Origin: Microbispora hainanensis
GTDB lineage: Bacteria > Actinomycetota > Actinomycetes > Streptosporangiales > Streptosporangiaceae
Assembly (NCBI RefSeq): GCF_006874475.1
Contig: NZ_VIRM01000018.1
Location: 1 to 64,000 of the forward strand
DNA: 64,000 bases
Direction of reading: 5' to 3'
Below, in pieces: positions 7,242-14,932 of this stretch. A program made the translations under genes and the position numbers. The notes under the pieces are model-generated. The model was not told the origin of the DNA. It did not search any database and saw only the letters and a program-made list of their open reading frames with translations. The first letter of the stretch is position 1. Each line of letters begins with the position of its first letter.

Positions 7242-8602
7242 ACGCCTCCTATGACGTGAAGTTCTTCGAGACCTACCGGAACAAGTCGAGCAAGACGCCG
7301 TCCTACGTCGTTCGATGGCAGGTGGCCGGCAAGCGGTCTTCGAAGACCTACCGGACCAAGGCTCTCGCTGAGAGCTTCCTGTCGGACCTGCGCCAGGCGG
7401 CCAAGCGGGGAGAGCCATTCGACGTCGACAGCGGTCTACCCGCCTCCATGATCAAGGCCAAGAGCGCGCGGACCGTCTTCGACTTCGTCCGGGCCTACAT
7501 GGATATGAAGTGGCCCCACGCTGCGGCGAAGACGCGCGACAGCATCTCTGACGCGCTCTCCACCGCGCTCCCCGCCCTAACCAAGGATCGTCCGGGCCGA
7601 CCTGACGCCGAGACCCTACGGACCGCGCTCCGTAAGTGCGCCCTCATCCCGGCGGACAAGAGGCCGGAGCCATCCCCGGAGATGGCGCGGGCGGTCCGCT
7701 GGCTCGAAGGTGCGTCCTTCGACCTGGCCGACCTGAACGAGACGAAAACCGTGCGACTTGCCCTCGACGCGCTCGCGCTTCGCCTCGACGGCCAGGCCGC
7801 TAGCGCGAACACCATCAGGCGGAAGCGGGCCGTCCTCCATGCGGTCCTGGAGTACGCGGTTGAGCTGGAAGAGCTGCCGTCCAATCCACTGCACAAGATC
7901 AAGTGGAAGCCCCCGAAGACGACCGAGACCGTAGACCCTCGCGTCGTCGTGAATCCGCGGCAGGCCGAGGAACTGTTGACCGCTGTGACCTACGTGGGCA
8001 AGCGCGGCCGGGGCCGACGGCTAATGGCCCTGTTCGCCTGCATGTACTACGCCGCGCTTCGGCCCGGCGAGACGGTCGCCCTCCGACAGCAGGACTGCCA
8101 TCTTCCGGCAACTGGCTGGGGCCGTCTTCTCGTCGACGTGTCGCGTCCCGAGGTCAATACGCAGTGGACTGACAGCGGCGACGCTCACGAGGAACGCGGG
8201 CTCAAGCATCGAGGCCGGGACGACGTACGGCCGGTGCCCATCCCCCCGGCCCTGGTGAAGATCCTTCGGCAACACATCGAAGAGTTCGGGGTCGGCTCGG
8301 ACGGGCGGATCTTCCGCAGTGAGCGCGGCGGGGTCGTCGCCTCGACGGCCTACACGGAGGTGTGGCAGGAAGCCCGCAAGCTTGCCTTCACCCCTGCCCA
8401 GGTCTCCTCTCCCCTGGCTCGTCGGCCGTACGACCTCCGGCACGCGGCCGTCTCTCTGTGGCTCAACGCGGGCGTCTCTGCCCCCGACGTAGCCGAGCGG
8501 GCCGGGCACAGCGTTGACGTCCTCCTGCGGGTCTACGCGAAGTGCCTCGACGGCCAACAGGACATCGCCAATCGGAGAATCGATGACGCCCTTGTGGCGT
8601 GA
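7238..8602 (+). CDS. int: Tyrosine site-specific integrase
   Basis: A 454-residue tyrosine recombinase starting at a GTG that overlaps xis. It has an N-terminal arm-binding-type region, a SAM-like core-binding domain, and a catalytic domain with Arg275 (ALRPGE), the YDLRH box at residues 398-402 (Arg401), His424 (ERAGHS) and the nucleophile Tyr433 (RVYAK). It would insert the element into its attachment gene. AICE integrases usually lie next to attP; here 1.46 kb with two genes separates it from the tRNA-Tyr 3' end, more than is usual, so the attachment site assignment remains an inference. Confidence 0.9.
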   Translation: MNASYDVKFFETYRNKSSKTPSYVVRWQVAGKRSSKTYRTKALAESFLSDLRQAAKRGEPFDVDSGLPASMIKAKSARTVFDFVRAYMDMKWPHAAAKTRDSISDALSTALPALTKDRPGRPDAETLRTALRKCALIPADKRPEPSPEMARAVRWLEGASFDLADLNETKTVRLALDALALRLDGQAASANTIRRKRAVLHAVLEYAVELEELPSNPLHKIKWKPPKTTETVDPRVVVNPRQAEELLTAVTYVGKRGRGRRLMALFACMYYAALRPGETVALRQQDCHLPATGWGRLLVDVSRPEVNTQWTDSGDAHEERGLKHRGRDDVRPVPIPPALVKILRQHIEEFGVGSDGRIFRSERGGVVASTAYTEVWQEARKLAFTPAQVSSPLARRPYDLRHAAVSLWLNAGVSAPDVAERAGHSVDVLLRVYAKCLDGQQDIANRRIDDALVA

Positions 8603-8620
8603 CGCCTGATCGTGCACGGT

Positions 8621-8638
8621 GGGGCCCCTCGGGGCCCC
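8621..8638 (+). terminator. Terminator-like hairpin after integrase
   Basis: GGGGCCCC-TC-GGGGCCCC at 8621-8638, followed by TTCG, lies 18 bases after the integrase stop. The stem is strong but the T-run is minimal. It probably ends the element's rep-xis-int transcript. Confidence 0.5.
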
Positions 8639-8869
8639 TTCGCATCTACAGGCGCGGGTCTGGGGAGCCTCTTGATGAAGCTCAGACGCTGCCAACCCAG
8701 GCCGTAGCACTGGGATGCAGCTCCTCGCCTAGATGCCGCCACACCGTCCCAGCCACTGCCGCCCTGCGCTTGAGGTAGTCTTTGCAATACGACTCGGCGC
8801 ACCATATGCCGATAGATCACCCCACGCAGCACCGGAGCCAACTACGTATAACTGACCACCGCGCCAATC

Positions 8870-8949
8870 CTTGACTTTTTAGCGTGATCTTTTACTAACT
8901 GATTTTTATTTATTCAGTCATAGTTTGAGATCATTTTTTCTAAGTCAAG
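8870..8949. repeat. AT-rich extended inverted repeat
   Basis: Three nested inverted repeats share a centre near 8909: CTTGACTT (8870-8877) with AAGTCAAG (8942-8949), TGATCT (8885-8890) with AGATCA (8928-8933), and ACTGA (8898-8902) with TCAGT (8914-8918). The 80-base segment is mostly A and T in otherwise high-GC DNA. It could be an integrase or excisionase binding region, an origin, or an operator. Confidence 0.5.
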
Positions 8950-8990
8950 CGGGCGTTGTCCGTCTCCACGCTCGTGGACGGCGGTAGGTC

Positions 8991-9011
8991 ACCAGGGAAG
9001 CGATCCCTGGT
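8991..9011 (+). promoter_or_regulatory. 8-bp hairpin in leader of small membrane gene
   Basis: ACCAGGGA at 8991-8998 pairs perfectly with TCCCTGGT at 9004-9011 around a five-base loop. It ends seven bases before the GAGGAAG ribosome site of the gene at 9032, so it may be an operator or affect translation. Confidence 0.35.
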
Positions 9012-9031
9012 CGGTGCGAGGAAGACATGCA

Positions 9032-9256
9032 ATGTCGCAATTCCCCCTATGGCTTCGCGTGATGGTTGCGGCCCTGATCGCATTGCCTCTGCTGGTAGTG
9101 GTGCTGGCTTTCGCCCCCGCTCTACTGATCTCGGTGGCCCTGCCCCTGGAGCGGCGCAACTGGTTACTCCAAGTACTGGACCGCTTCGTGGCATGGGTCA
9201 AGGCGATCTTCTCGGGCGGAATCGAGGATGACGAGAAAGAAGAGCCGGAGGCATAG
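9032..9256 (+). CDS. Small membrane protein, unknown function
   Basis: A 74-residue protein with one or two hydrophobic helices (residues about 8-36, including VMVAALIALPLLVVVLAFAP and ALLISVALPL), an amphipathic segment, and a strongly acidic tail (GGIEDDEKEEPEA). GAGGAAG seven bases before the ATG at 9032 supports this start over an in-frame GTG at 9014. It lies between the integrase and the Nudix gene. Small membrane proteins are common spread or stability genes in actinomycete elements, but I cannot assign this one to a family; it could also be a phage-like or toxin-like peptide. Confidence 0.55.
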   Translation: MSQFPLWLRVMVAALIALPLLVVVLAFAPALLISVALPLERRNWLLQVLDRFVAWVKAIFSGGIEDDEKEEPEA

Positions 9257-9323
9257 CATGACTGAGCCCTGCAACTATGGGGCTCCTACCTTCACATTCA
9301 GCCACAATGACGCGGGAAGATCT

Positions 9324-9800
9324 TTATCCGATGTGTGGCACTCCCGCGCCGGCGAGGTAATGGCCAATACGCAGGACCATCGAGCGGTCCATGCACAGGG
9401 CCTCGACCGCTTTTCGGGGCACCCAGCGAACCTCTGGCGCCTCGCTGCTCGGGGTGGGCTTGCCGGCTATGGCGCGGGCGGTCAGCACGATGGAGAACTC
9501 CTGCCGGGCCTCGCCGTTACTGGTGTAGAGGATCACGTGCCTGGGGTCGGTGTAGATGCCAACCAGGCCCGTGATCTCGCACAACACGCCGGTCTCCTCG
9601 TGGGTCTCCCTCACTGCGGCTTGTGGGAGGGACTCGCCGAGGTCGATCGCGCCGCCGGGGACGGCCCAGTTGCCGTTGTCGCTTCGGCGGATCAAGAGGA
9701 TGTCGCCCGCCTCGTTGGTGACGACGACATTGACGGACGGCACCAGGCTGTTCGGAGCAGGTGCTTGGGGGTCGTCGTAGAAGTCGATCCGGCGCGCCAT
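9324..9800 (-). CDS. Nudix hydrolase
   Basis: A 158-residue Nudix hydrolase with the complete Nudix box GAIDLGESLPQAAVRETHEE (G-x5-E-x7-REUxEExGU) near residues 56-79. Family members cleave nucleoside diphosphate-linked compounds with a divalent metal held by the REUxEE residues. The closely similar MARRIDFYDD-type Nudix proteins are a known recurrent gene of actinomycete integrative elements, so this is probably cargo rather than a chromosomal gene. The ATG at 9800 is chosen because family members begin there; an in-frame ATG 27 codons upstream also exists, and neither has a strong ribosome site. Confidence 0.8.
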   Translation of the reverse strand: MARRIDFYDDPQAPAPNSLVPSVNVVVTNEAGDILLIRRSDNGNWAVPGGAIDLGESLPQAAVRETHEETGVLCEITGLVGIYTDPRHVILYTSNGEARQEFSIVLTARAIAGKPTPSSEAPEVRWVPRKAVEALCMDRSMVLRIGHYLAGAGVPHIG

Positions 9801-10022
9801 GGTCACGACGCTACCGATACAGGAGCCCTCCCACCCCGGAAGGCTGTACAGGTAGACGCTCGCCGCGTCCTCCCGGCTCATCGGTAAGCCTCGCGCATGC
9901 TTGCTGCGAAAGAGCGCGCGCGACCTGCGGAAACGCCGCCAAGATCATTGCACGTATATTGGTGGACCGGCGACAGACGGGGGCTCAGAGTGGCCTACGG
10001 CTGCACAGGGCCGGAAAGCAGA

Positions 10023-10042
10023 AGAGGCCCCGGAGGGCCTCT
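10023..10042 (-). terminator. Hairpin after tRNA-Tyr
   Basis: AGAGGCCC (10023-10030) and GGGCCTCT (10035-10042) form an eight-base stem with a four-base loop, 19 bases beyond the tRNA 3' end on the minus strand and followed there by TCTGCTTT. It probably terminates the tRNA transcript. Confidence 0.5.
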
Positions 10043-10060
10043 GAGCTGCTGTTCTGCTGG

Positions 10061-10142
10061 TGGCAGGTCCAGGGTTCGAACCTGGGTAGGCTGAGCCGAC
10101 GGTTTTACAGACCGCTCCCTTTGGCCACTCGGGCAACCTGCC
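10061..10142 (-). tRNA. tRNA-Tyr (GTA)
   Basis: The minus strand folds as a class II tRNA. The acceptor stem is GGCAGGT/ACCTGCC with discriminator A at 10061. The D arm contains GAGTGGCC, the anticodon loop is CTGTAAA with GTA at 10106-10108, there is a long variable arm, and the T arm contains GGTTCGAACC. CCA is not encoded. The length of 82 bases and GTA anticodon identify tyrosine. Its 3' end faces the integrase of the mobile element, and tRNA-Tyr is the attachment gene of SLP1, so this is the candidate att site. Confidence 0.95.
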
Positions 10143-10291
10143 TTGTCTTCCGCTCGTCGCGGCGACAGGTAGAAGAATAGCGGACTTCCCGGGTGCACGT
10201 GACATGGGTTTCGCCTCGCCCCTCGCGTGGCCGGCGGAGGGTCCCGGAAACCCGGAAGCGGGCGCGGCGGTGCACCGGCCATAGTGGGACG

Positions 10292-10771
10292 GTGATCAGA
10301 CAGGCCGAGCCGGCGGACCTCGCGGCCCTGGCGGAGATCGAGAGAGCGGCGGACGGGATGTTCGTGCCGCTCGGCATCGTCTTCCCGCCGGGCACCACGG
10401 TGATCGAGGAGTGCGACGATCCCAGGCGTGTCATCGTGGCCGGTCGGCCGCCGGTGGGATTCGCCCTGCTGGGGGTGGTCGACGGCCTGACCCACCTCGA
10501 CCAGATCGCCGTACATCCCGATCATGGCAACCAGGGCATCGGAACCCGGCTTCTCGACGCCGTCTGCGCGGCGGCCACCAGGGCCGGCAGCGCCGCGGTG
10601 ACGCTGACGACCTTCCGGGACGTGCCGTGGAACGCCCCCTGGTACGCCCGGCGGGGCTTCCGCGTCGTACGACCTCACGAGTGGGGGCCGGAGCTCACGG
10701 CGCTGATCGAGCACGAGCGGGCCCTCGGCATAGAGGTGGCTCCTCGCGTCGTCATGAGGAAAGACCTCTGA
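10292..10771 (+). CDS. GNAT-family N-acetyltransferase
   Basis: A 159-residue acetyltransferase with the acetyl-CoA binding pattern DQIAVHPDHGNQGIGTRLLD (motif A, residues about 71-90) and the C-terminal WYARRGFRVV motif B. Family members transfer acetyl from acetyl-CoA to an amine; the substrate cannot be read from the sequence. The GTG at 10292 was preferred because the family N-terminus (MIRQAEPADLAALAEIE) starts there; the frame is open further upstream with no ribosome site. It is followed 54 bases later by yajQ in the same direction. Confidence 0.8.
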   Translation: MIRQAEPADLAALAEIERAADGMFVPLGIVFPPGTTVIEECDDPRRVIVAGRPPVGFALLGVVDGLTHLDQIAVHPDHGNQGIGTRLLDAVCAAATRAGSAAVTLTTFRDVPWNAPWYARRGFRVVRPHEWGPELTALIEHERALGIEVAPRVVMRKDL

Positions 10772-10825
10772 TCACATCGGGGGCCACTAATCTCGAAGGG
10801 CAACGGAGAGAGGACACGGACACCG

Positions 10826-11317
10826 ATGGCCGACAGCAGTTTCGACGTGGTGAGCAAGATCGACCGGCAGGAGGTCGACAACGCCCTGAACCAGACGGTC
10901 AAGGAGGTCGGGCACCGCTTCGACTTCAAGGGCACGGGCGCGAGCATCTCCTGGTCGGGGCAGAAGGACATCGAGATCAAGGCGAACAGCGAGGAGCGGG
11001 CGAACGCGGTTCTCGACGTCTTCAAGGAGAAGATCGTCAAGCGCAACCTGTCCCTCAAGATCCTTGACGCGGGCGAGCCGAAGCTGTCGGGCAAGGAGTA
11101 TCGCCTGATGGTGTCCCTCAAGGAGGGCATCGACCAGGAGAACGCCAAGAAGATCTCCAAGCTCATCCGGGACGAGGGCCCGAAGGGCGTGAAGGCGCAA
11201 ATCCAGGGCGAGGAGCTCCGGGTCAGCTCCAAGAAGAAGGACGACCTCCAGCAGGTCATCTCGCTGCTCAAGGGCAAGGACCTCGACATCGCCCTTCAGT
11301 TCGTCAACTACCGGTGA
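10826..11317 (+). CDS. yajQ: YajQ-family nucleotide-binding protein
   Basis: A 163-residue protein with the full-length YajQ family pattern: [20 protein letters not shown] at the start, [29 protein letters not shown], and the C-terminal [16 protein letters not shown]. YajQ proteins have two ferredoxin-like folds and bind cyclic di-GMP or other nucleotides in some bacteria; the role in actinomycetes is unclear. A terminator hairpin follows at 11345. In Streptomyces coelicolor a YajQ-type gene also lies beside the SLP1 tRNA-Tyr site, by recollection, so this neighbourhood seems conserved. Confidence 0.92.
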   Translation: MADSSFDVVSKIDRQEVDNALNQTVKEVGHRFDFKGTGASISWSGQKDIEIKANSEERANAVLDVFKEKIVKRNLSLKILDAGEPKLSGKEYRLMVSLKEGIDQENAKKISKLIRDEGPKGVKAQIQGEELRVSSKKKDDLQQVISLLKGKDLDIALQFVNYR

Positions 11318-11344
11318 GACGCGTCACAGCGCGACACTGACGGA

Positions 11345-11373
11345 AAGGCCCTGACCTGCGGGTTCAGGGCCTT
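11345..11373 (+). terminator. Terminator after yajQ
   Basis: AAGGCCCTGA (11345-11354) and TCAGGGCCTT (11364-11373) form a perfect ten-base stem with a nine-base loop, 27 bases after the yajQ stop. Confidence 0.7.
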
Positions 11374-11409
11374 CGTCGTTTCCGCGCACCGCCCGGCCAT
11401 GACTACTTG

Positions 11410-11455
11410 GTTGCCCGAAGCAACGATCAACATATGATTGCTTAGGGAAACTAAG
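11410..11455 (+). promoter_or_regulatory. Putative MarR-type operator and promoter
   Basis: Two dyads lie just before the MFS gene: GTTGC-CCGAA-GCAAC at 11410-11424 and CTTAG-GGAAA-CTAAG at 11441-11455, their centres 31 bases (about three helical turns) apart on one helix face. Between them TTGCCC (11411-11416) and TATGAT (11433-11438), spaced by 16 bases, form a plausible promoter. The MarR protein encoded third in the unit is the likely ligand-responsive repressor. Confidence 0.4.
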
Positions 11456-11481
11456 TTTGATCAACACGGGGAAGGACTTCG

Positions 11482-14079
11482 ATGGCGACAGCGAAGACGA
11501 GGGAGACGCCGCCGGGCACGGCGGCCCCCGCGATGACGCACCGGGAGATCCTGGAGGCGCTCTCGGGGCTGATGCTGGGGTTGTTCGTCGCGATCCTGTC
11601 GTCGACCGTCGTGTCGAACGCGCTCCCCACGATCACGGCGGATCTGCACGCGAACGAGACCACCTACACGTGGGTGATCACGGCGACCCTGCTCGCCACG
11701 ACGGTGTCCACCCCGATCTGGGGCAAGCTCGCCGACCTGATGAGCAAGAAGCTCCTCATCCAGCTCGGGCTGACCGTCTACGTCATCGGCTCGGCGATCG
11801 CCGGTCTGTCGCAGAATCCGACCATGCTGATCGCGGCACGTGTGATCCAGGGCCTCGGCGCCGGCGGCCTCACCGCGCTGACCCAGGTCATCATGGCGGC
11901 GATGATCTCGCCCCGGGAGCGCGGCCGCTACTCCGGCTACCTGGGCGCGGTGTTCGCCGTCGCCACGATCGGCGGCCCGCTCGTCGGCGGCCTCATCGTC
12001 GACACCTCGTGGCTCGGCTGGCGCTGGTGCTTCTACGTCGGCGTGCCGTTCGCGGTCCTCTCGCTGATCGTGCTGCAGAAGACCCTGCACCTGCCGGTCC
12101 TCAAGCGCGACGTACGCATCGACTGGGGCGGCGCGACGCTGATCACCGCCGCGGTCTCGCTGCTGCTGATCTGGGTCTCCTTCGCCGGCACCAAGTATGA
12201 CTGGCTGTCGTGGCAGACCGGCGCGATGGTCGGCGGCGCGCTCCTGCTCGCGGTGCTCTTCCTCGTGGTCGAGTCGAAGGTGAGCGAGCCCATCGTCCCG
12301 CTGCGCCTGTTCCGGACCCGGACGGTCAGCCTCAGCGTGGTCGCCAGCGTGCTGGTCGGCGTCGCGATGTTCGGCGGCACGACCTTCCTCAGCCAGTATT
12401 TCCAGCTCGCCCGGGGCGAGACGCCCACGGTGGCCGGCCTGATGACGCTGCCGATGATCCTCGGCCTCGCGCTCTCCTCCACGGTCTCCGGGCAGATCAT
12501 CACCCGCACCGGTCACTGGAAGGTCTTCCTGGTCTCCGGCACCTTCTTCCTCACCGCCGGGTTCGCCCTGATGGGCACGCTGCGGTACGACACCGACTAT
12601 TGGCTCGTCGCGATCTTCATGTTCTTCGTCGGCATCGGCATCGGCATGAGCCAGCAGAACCTCGTCCTCGCGGTGCAGAACCAGGTGCGCGCGGAGGACC
12701 TGGGCGCGGGCAGCTCGGTGGTCTCGTTCTTCCGCTCCCTCGGCGGCGCGATCGGCGTCTCGGCCCTCGGCGCCCTTATGGGCGACCGCGTCAAGCACTA
12801 CCTGGAGGACGCCCTGGCCGCGCTGGGCGTGCAGGGCGGCACCGGCCAGGAGAGCGGCGCGATTCCGAAGCTCTCCGCGCTGCCCGCCCCGATCCGCACG
12901 GCGGTGGAGAGCGCGTACGGCCACGGCATCGGCGACCTGTTCCTCTACGCGGCGCCGCTCTCCCTCCTCGCGCTGATCGCCGTGCTGTTCATCAAGGAGG
13001 TCCCGCTGCGGACCAGCGCGATCACCGTACGCGCCGACGCGGCGGAGACCGGCGAGACCCCCGAACCCGAGATCGCCCCCCAGCGGAACGGCGCCGTGAC
13101 CGGACGCCACGCCCAGCGAGACAGGCAGCAGCACGACAGGCAGCGGCCGATCACGGTCGAGGCCGAGCCGGCGACGCCTAACGGCCACGCCGCCACGCAG
13201 CCCCAGAACGCACAGGCCCTGAACACACAGACCCTGAGTGCACAGCCCCTGAACGCACAGCTCCTCACCGCCACGCAGGCCCAGCCGTACGCCGTGCCGG
13301 CGATGGAGTCGCGCGAGCCGGGCGGTGTGGACATCCGCGGGTTCGTCAAGGGCCGGGACGGGGTGCCCGTGGGCCGCGCCACGCTCACGCTGATCGACGT
13401 GCGCGGCCACCAGCTCGGCCGTACGGTCACCCGGGACGACGGGGGCTACGCGCTCCAGGCGCCCGGCAGCGGGACGTACGTGCTGATCGCGTCGGCGGGC
13501 GACCGGGAGCCGCAGGTCGCGACGCTGGTCGTGGGCGATCAGCCGGTCGACTTCGACATGGTGCTCTCGGCCTCGGGCCGGCTCGTCGGCACCGTACGCG
13601 GGACGGACGGGACGCCGGTCGCCGAGGCGGTGGTCGTCGTGACCGACGTACGCGGCGAGGTCGTGGCCAGCAGCGCGACCGACGTCCAGGGCGGCTTCTC
13701 CTTCTCCGGCATCGTGGCCGGCACCTACACGCTCACGGTCAGCGGCGCGGCCTACCGTCCCTCCGCCGTGCCGATCGAGGTGCTGGGCACCGGCCAGACC
13801 CGGCACGACGTCGTGCTGCTGCCCGGCGCGCGGGTGCGGGGCACGGTCCGCGTCAAGGACGGCGTGCCGCTGGCCGACGCCAGGGTCACGCTGCTGGACG
13901 CCGCCGGCAACGTGGTCGGCGTGGCCACCACCGGCGAGGACGGCGAGTACGCCTTCACCGACCTGACCGGCGGGCAGTACACGATCGTCGCGAGCGGCTA
14001 CCCGCCCGTGGCGAGCACGCTGAACCTGGGCGGCGAGGGCGACGAGCCGTACGACGTGTGGCTGGGGCACGAGCGATGA
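11482..14079 (+). CDS. MFS drug transporter with three C-terminal beta-sandwich domains
   Basis: An 865-residue protein. Residues about 25-510 form an EmrB/QacA-type 14-helix major facilitator; motifs include LPTITADLHANETTYTWVIT, GKLADLMSKK and the antiporter-type GPLVGGLIVDTSWLGWRW. A Gln/Thr-rich linker (about 515-612, with AQTLNAQPL-type repeats) leads to three consecutive carboxypeptidase-regulatory-like domains at about 614-696, 697-783 and 784-865, each with the GTYTLTVS/GQYTIVAS signature. Ordinary members end near residue 500-550, so this is a fusion. GGGGAAGGA before the ATG supports the start. The stop overlaps the YceI gene, which carries one more copy of the same domain. Confidence 0.88.
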   Translation: MATAKTRETPPGTAAPAMTHREILEALSGLMLGLFVAILSSTVVSNALPTITADLHANETTYTWVITATLLATTVSTPIWGKLADLMSKKLLIQLGLTVYVIGSAIAGLSQNPTMLIAARVIQGLGAGGLTALTQVIMAAMISPRERGRYSGYLGAVFAVATIGGPLVGGLIVDTSWLGWRWCFYVGVPFAVLSLIVLQKTLHLPVLKRDVRIDWGGATLITAAVSLLLIWVSFAGTKYDWLSWQTGAMVGGALLLAVLFLVVESKVSEPIVPLRLFRTRTVSLSVVASVLVGVAMFGGTTFLSQYFQLARGETPTVAGLMTLPMILGLALSSTVSGQIITRTGHWKVFLVSGTFFLTAGFALMGTLRYDTDYWLVAIFMFFVGIGIGMSQQNLVLAVQNQVRAEDLGAGSSVVSFFRSLGGAIGVSALGALMGDRVKHYLEDALAALGVQGGTGQESGAIPKLSALPAPIRTAVESAYGHGIGDLFLYAAPLSLLALIAVLFIKEVPLRTSAITVRADAAETGETPEPEIAPQRNGAVTGRHAQRDRQQHDRQRPITVEAEPATPNGHAATQPQNAQALNTQTLSAQPLNAQLLTATQAQPYAVPAMESREPGGVDIRGFVKGRDGVPVGRATLTLIDVRGHQLGRTVTRDDGGYALQAPGSGTYVLIASAGDREPQVATLVVGDQPVDFDMVLSASGRLVGTVRGTDGTPVAEAVVVVTDVRGEVVASSATDVQGGFSFSGIVAGTYTLTVSGAAYRPSAVPIEVLGTGQTRHDVVLLPGARVRGTVRVKDGVPLADARVTLLDAAGNVVGVATTGEDGEYAFTDLTGGQYTIVASGYPPVASTLNLGGEGDEPYDVWLGHER

Positions 14080-14897
14080 GCGTCTCCGAGACGGCGCCCA
14101 GGGGACTGCACGCCCTGGTCAGGAGCAAGGACGGCTGGGCCGTGCGGCACGCGGTCGTCACGGTGACGGACACGACCGGCCGGCAGGTGGCGCGGGCGGA
14201 GGCGGACGCCGACGGGCACGTCGCCACCGCACCGCTGCCGCCGGGGGTCTACACGGTGGTCGCGACCGCGATCGGGTACGCGCCCGCCGCGTCCACCGCG
14301 ATCGCGACCGCCTCGGGAGCCGCCGAGGCCGGCACGCTGGTGCTGGCCCGGCAGGGCGGCACCGCGCTGCCGCCGCCCGGCGTGTGGACGATCGACCCCG
14401 AGCACTCGAAGATCTCGGCCACGGCCCGGCACCTCGGGCTGAGCAGCGTGCAGGGGCGGTTCACCGAGTTCTCCGGCCGGATCGAGATGGGCGCCACACC
14501 GGAGGAGTCGTCGGTGGCCGCCGAGATCGCCGCCGGCTCCATCGACACGGGCAGCCGCATGCGCGATGATCACCTGCGTTCCGCGGACTTCCTCGACGTC
14601 CCGGTGCACCCGGTGATCACCTACCGGAGCACCGGGCTGTCCCCGGCGGGCCCGGACCGGTGGACGGTGCACGGCGTGCTGACGCTGAGCGGCGTCAGCC
14701 GCCCGGTCGATCTCGACATGACCTACCTGGGCACAGGCCCGGACCTGTGGGGTGGCCTGCGGGCGGCGTTCCACGCGGTCACCGAGCTGCGCCGCGAAGA
14801 GTTCGCGATGACCTACAACCAGGTCGTCCAGGCGGGGATCTCGCTGATCGGGGCGACACTGAAAGTAGAGCTGGAAATCCAGGCGGTGCGCGGGTAA
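14076..14897 (+). CDS. YceI-family protein with N-terminal beta-sandwich domain
   Basis: A 273-residue protein. Residues about 8-95 are a carboxypeptidase-regulatory-like domain (DTTGRQVARAEADADG, LPPGVYTVVATAIGY) closely resembling those at the end of the preceding transporter. Residues about 105-273 are a YceI domain (GVWTIDPEHSKISATARHLG, SIDTGSRMRDDHLRSADFLD, TVHGVLTLSGVSRPVDLDM). YceI proteins are lipocalin-like and bind long polyisoprenoid chains. No signal peptide is visible, so the protein may be cytoplasmic. The ATG overlaps the transporter stop (ATGA), indicating coupled expression. Confidence 0.88.
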   Translation: MSVSETAPRGLHALVRSKDGWAVRHAVVTVTDTTGRQVARAEADADGHVATAPLPPGVYTVVATAIGYAPAASTAIATASGAAEAGTLVLARQGGTALPPPGVWTIDPEHSKISATARHLGLSSVQGRFTEFSGRIEMGATPEESSVAAEIAAGSIDTGSRMRDDHLRSADFLDVPVHPVITYRSTGLSPAGPDRWTVHGVLTLSGVSRPVDLDMTYLGTGPDLWGGLRAAFHAVTELRREEFAMTYNQVVQAGISLIGATLKVELEIQAVRG

Positions 14898-14932
14898 ACC
14901 CCCTGCCACACGCAGTCAGGAGGAGGCAGGCC

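Larger units (their letters stand above)
8603..9031. other. Non-coding gap after integrase with palindromes
   Basis: No convincing gene lies in these 429 bases. They hold the hairpin at 8621-8638, a stretch of markedly lower GC around 8760-8945, an AT-rich extended inverted repeat at 8870-8949, a TCCACG/CGTGGA hairpin at 8965-8978 and the ACCAGGGA/TCCCTGGT hairpin at 8991-9011. The base composition contrast suggests regulatory or recombination DNA of the mobile element. I found no copy of the tRNA-Tyr 3' end here. Confidence 0.5.
1..10061. mobile_element. Integrated AICE (pSAM2/SLP1-like), one end in window
   Basis: A KorSA-type GntR repressor, Pra-like protein, FtsK-type transfer ATPase, RepSA-like HUH initiator, excisionase and tyrosine integrase lie in this order on the plus strand with overlapping start and stop codons, which is the standard core of an actinomycete integrative and conjugative element. 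The certain core is 14-8602. The right limit is inferred: a tRNA-Tyr gene at 10061-10142 has its 3' end facing the element, AICEs usually insert at tRNA 3' ends, and SLP1 of Streptomyces coelicolor uses a tRNA-Tyr gene. The small membrane protein and Nudix gene between integrase and tRNA would then be cargo. No second copy of the tRNA 3' end was found by eye in the window, so the left end lies outside. An alternative is that the element ends near the AT-rich palindrome at 8870-8949. Confidence 0.65.

Noticed and set aside
8640..8870. Right attachment site just after the integrase
   Set aside because: No tRNA fragment or direct repeat to the tRNA-Tyr 3' end or to the window's left edge could be found by eye; left open in the findings.
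11461..14070. 869-codon minus-strand open frame opposite the MFS gene
   Set aside because: High-GC mirror frame; composition (Asp/Arg/Gly/His-rich, no domains) is typical antisense shadow, while the plus strand encodes a clear transporter.
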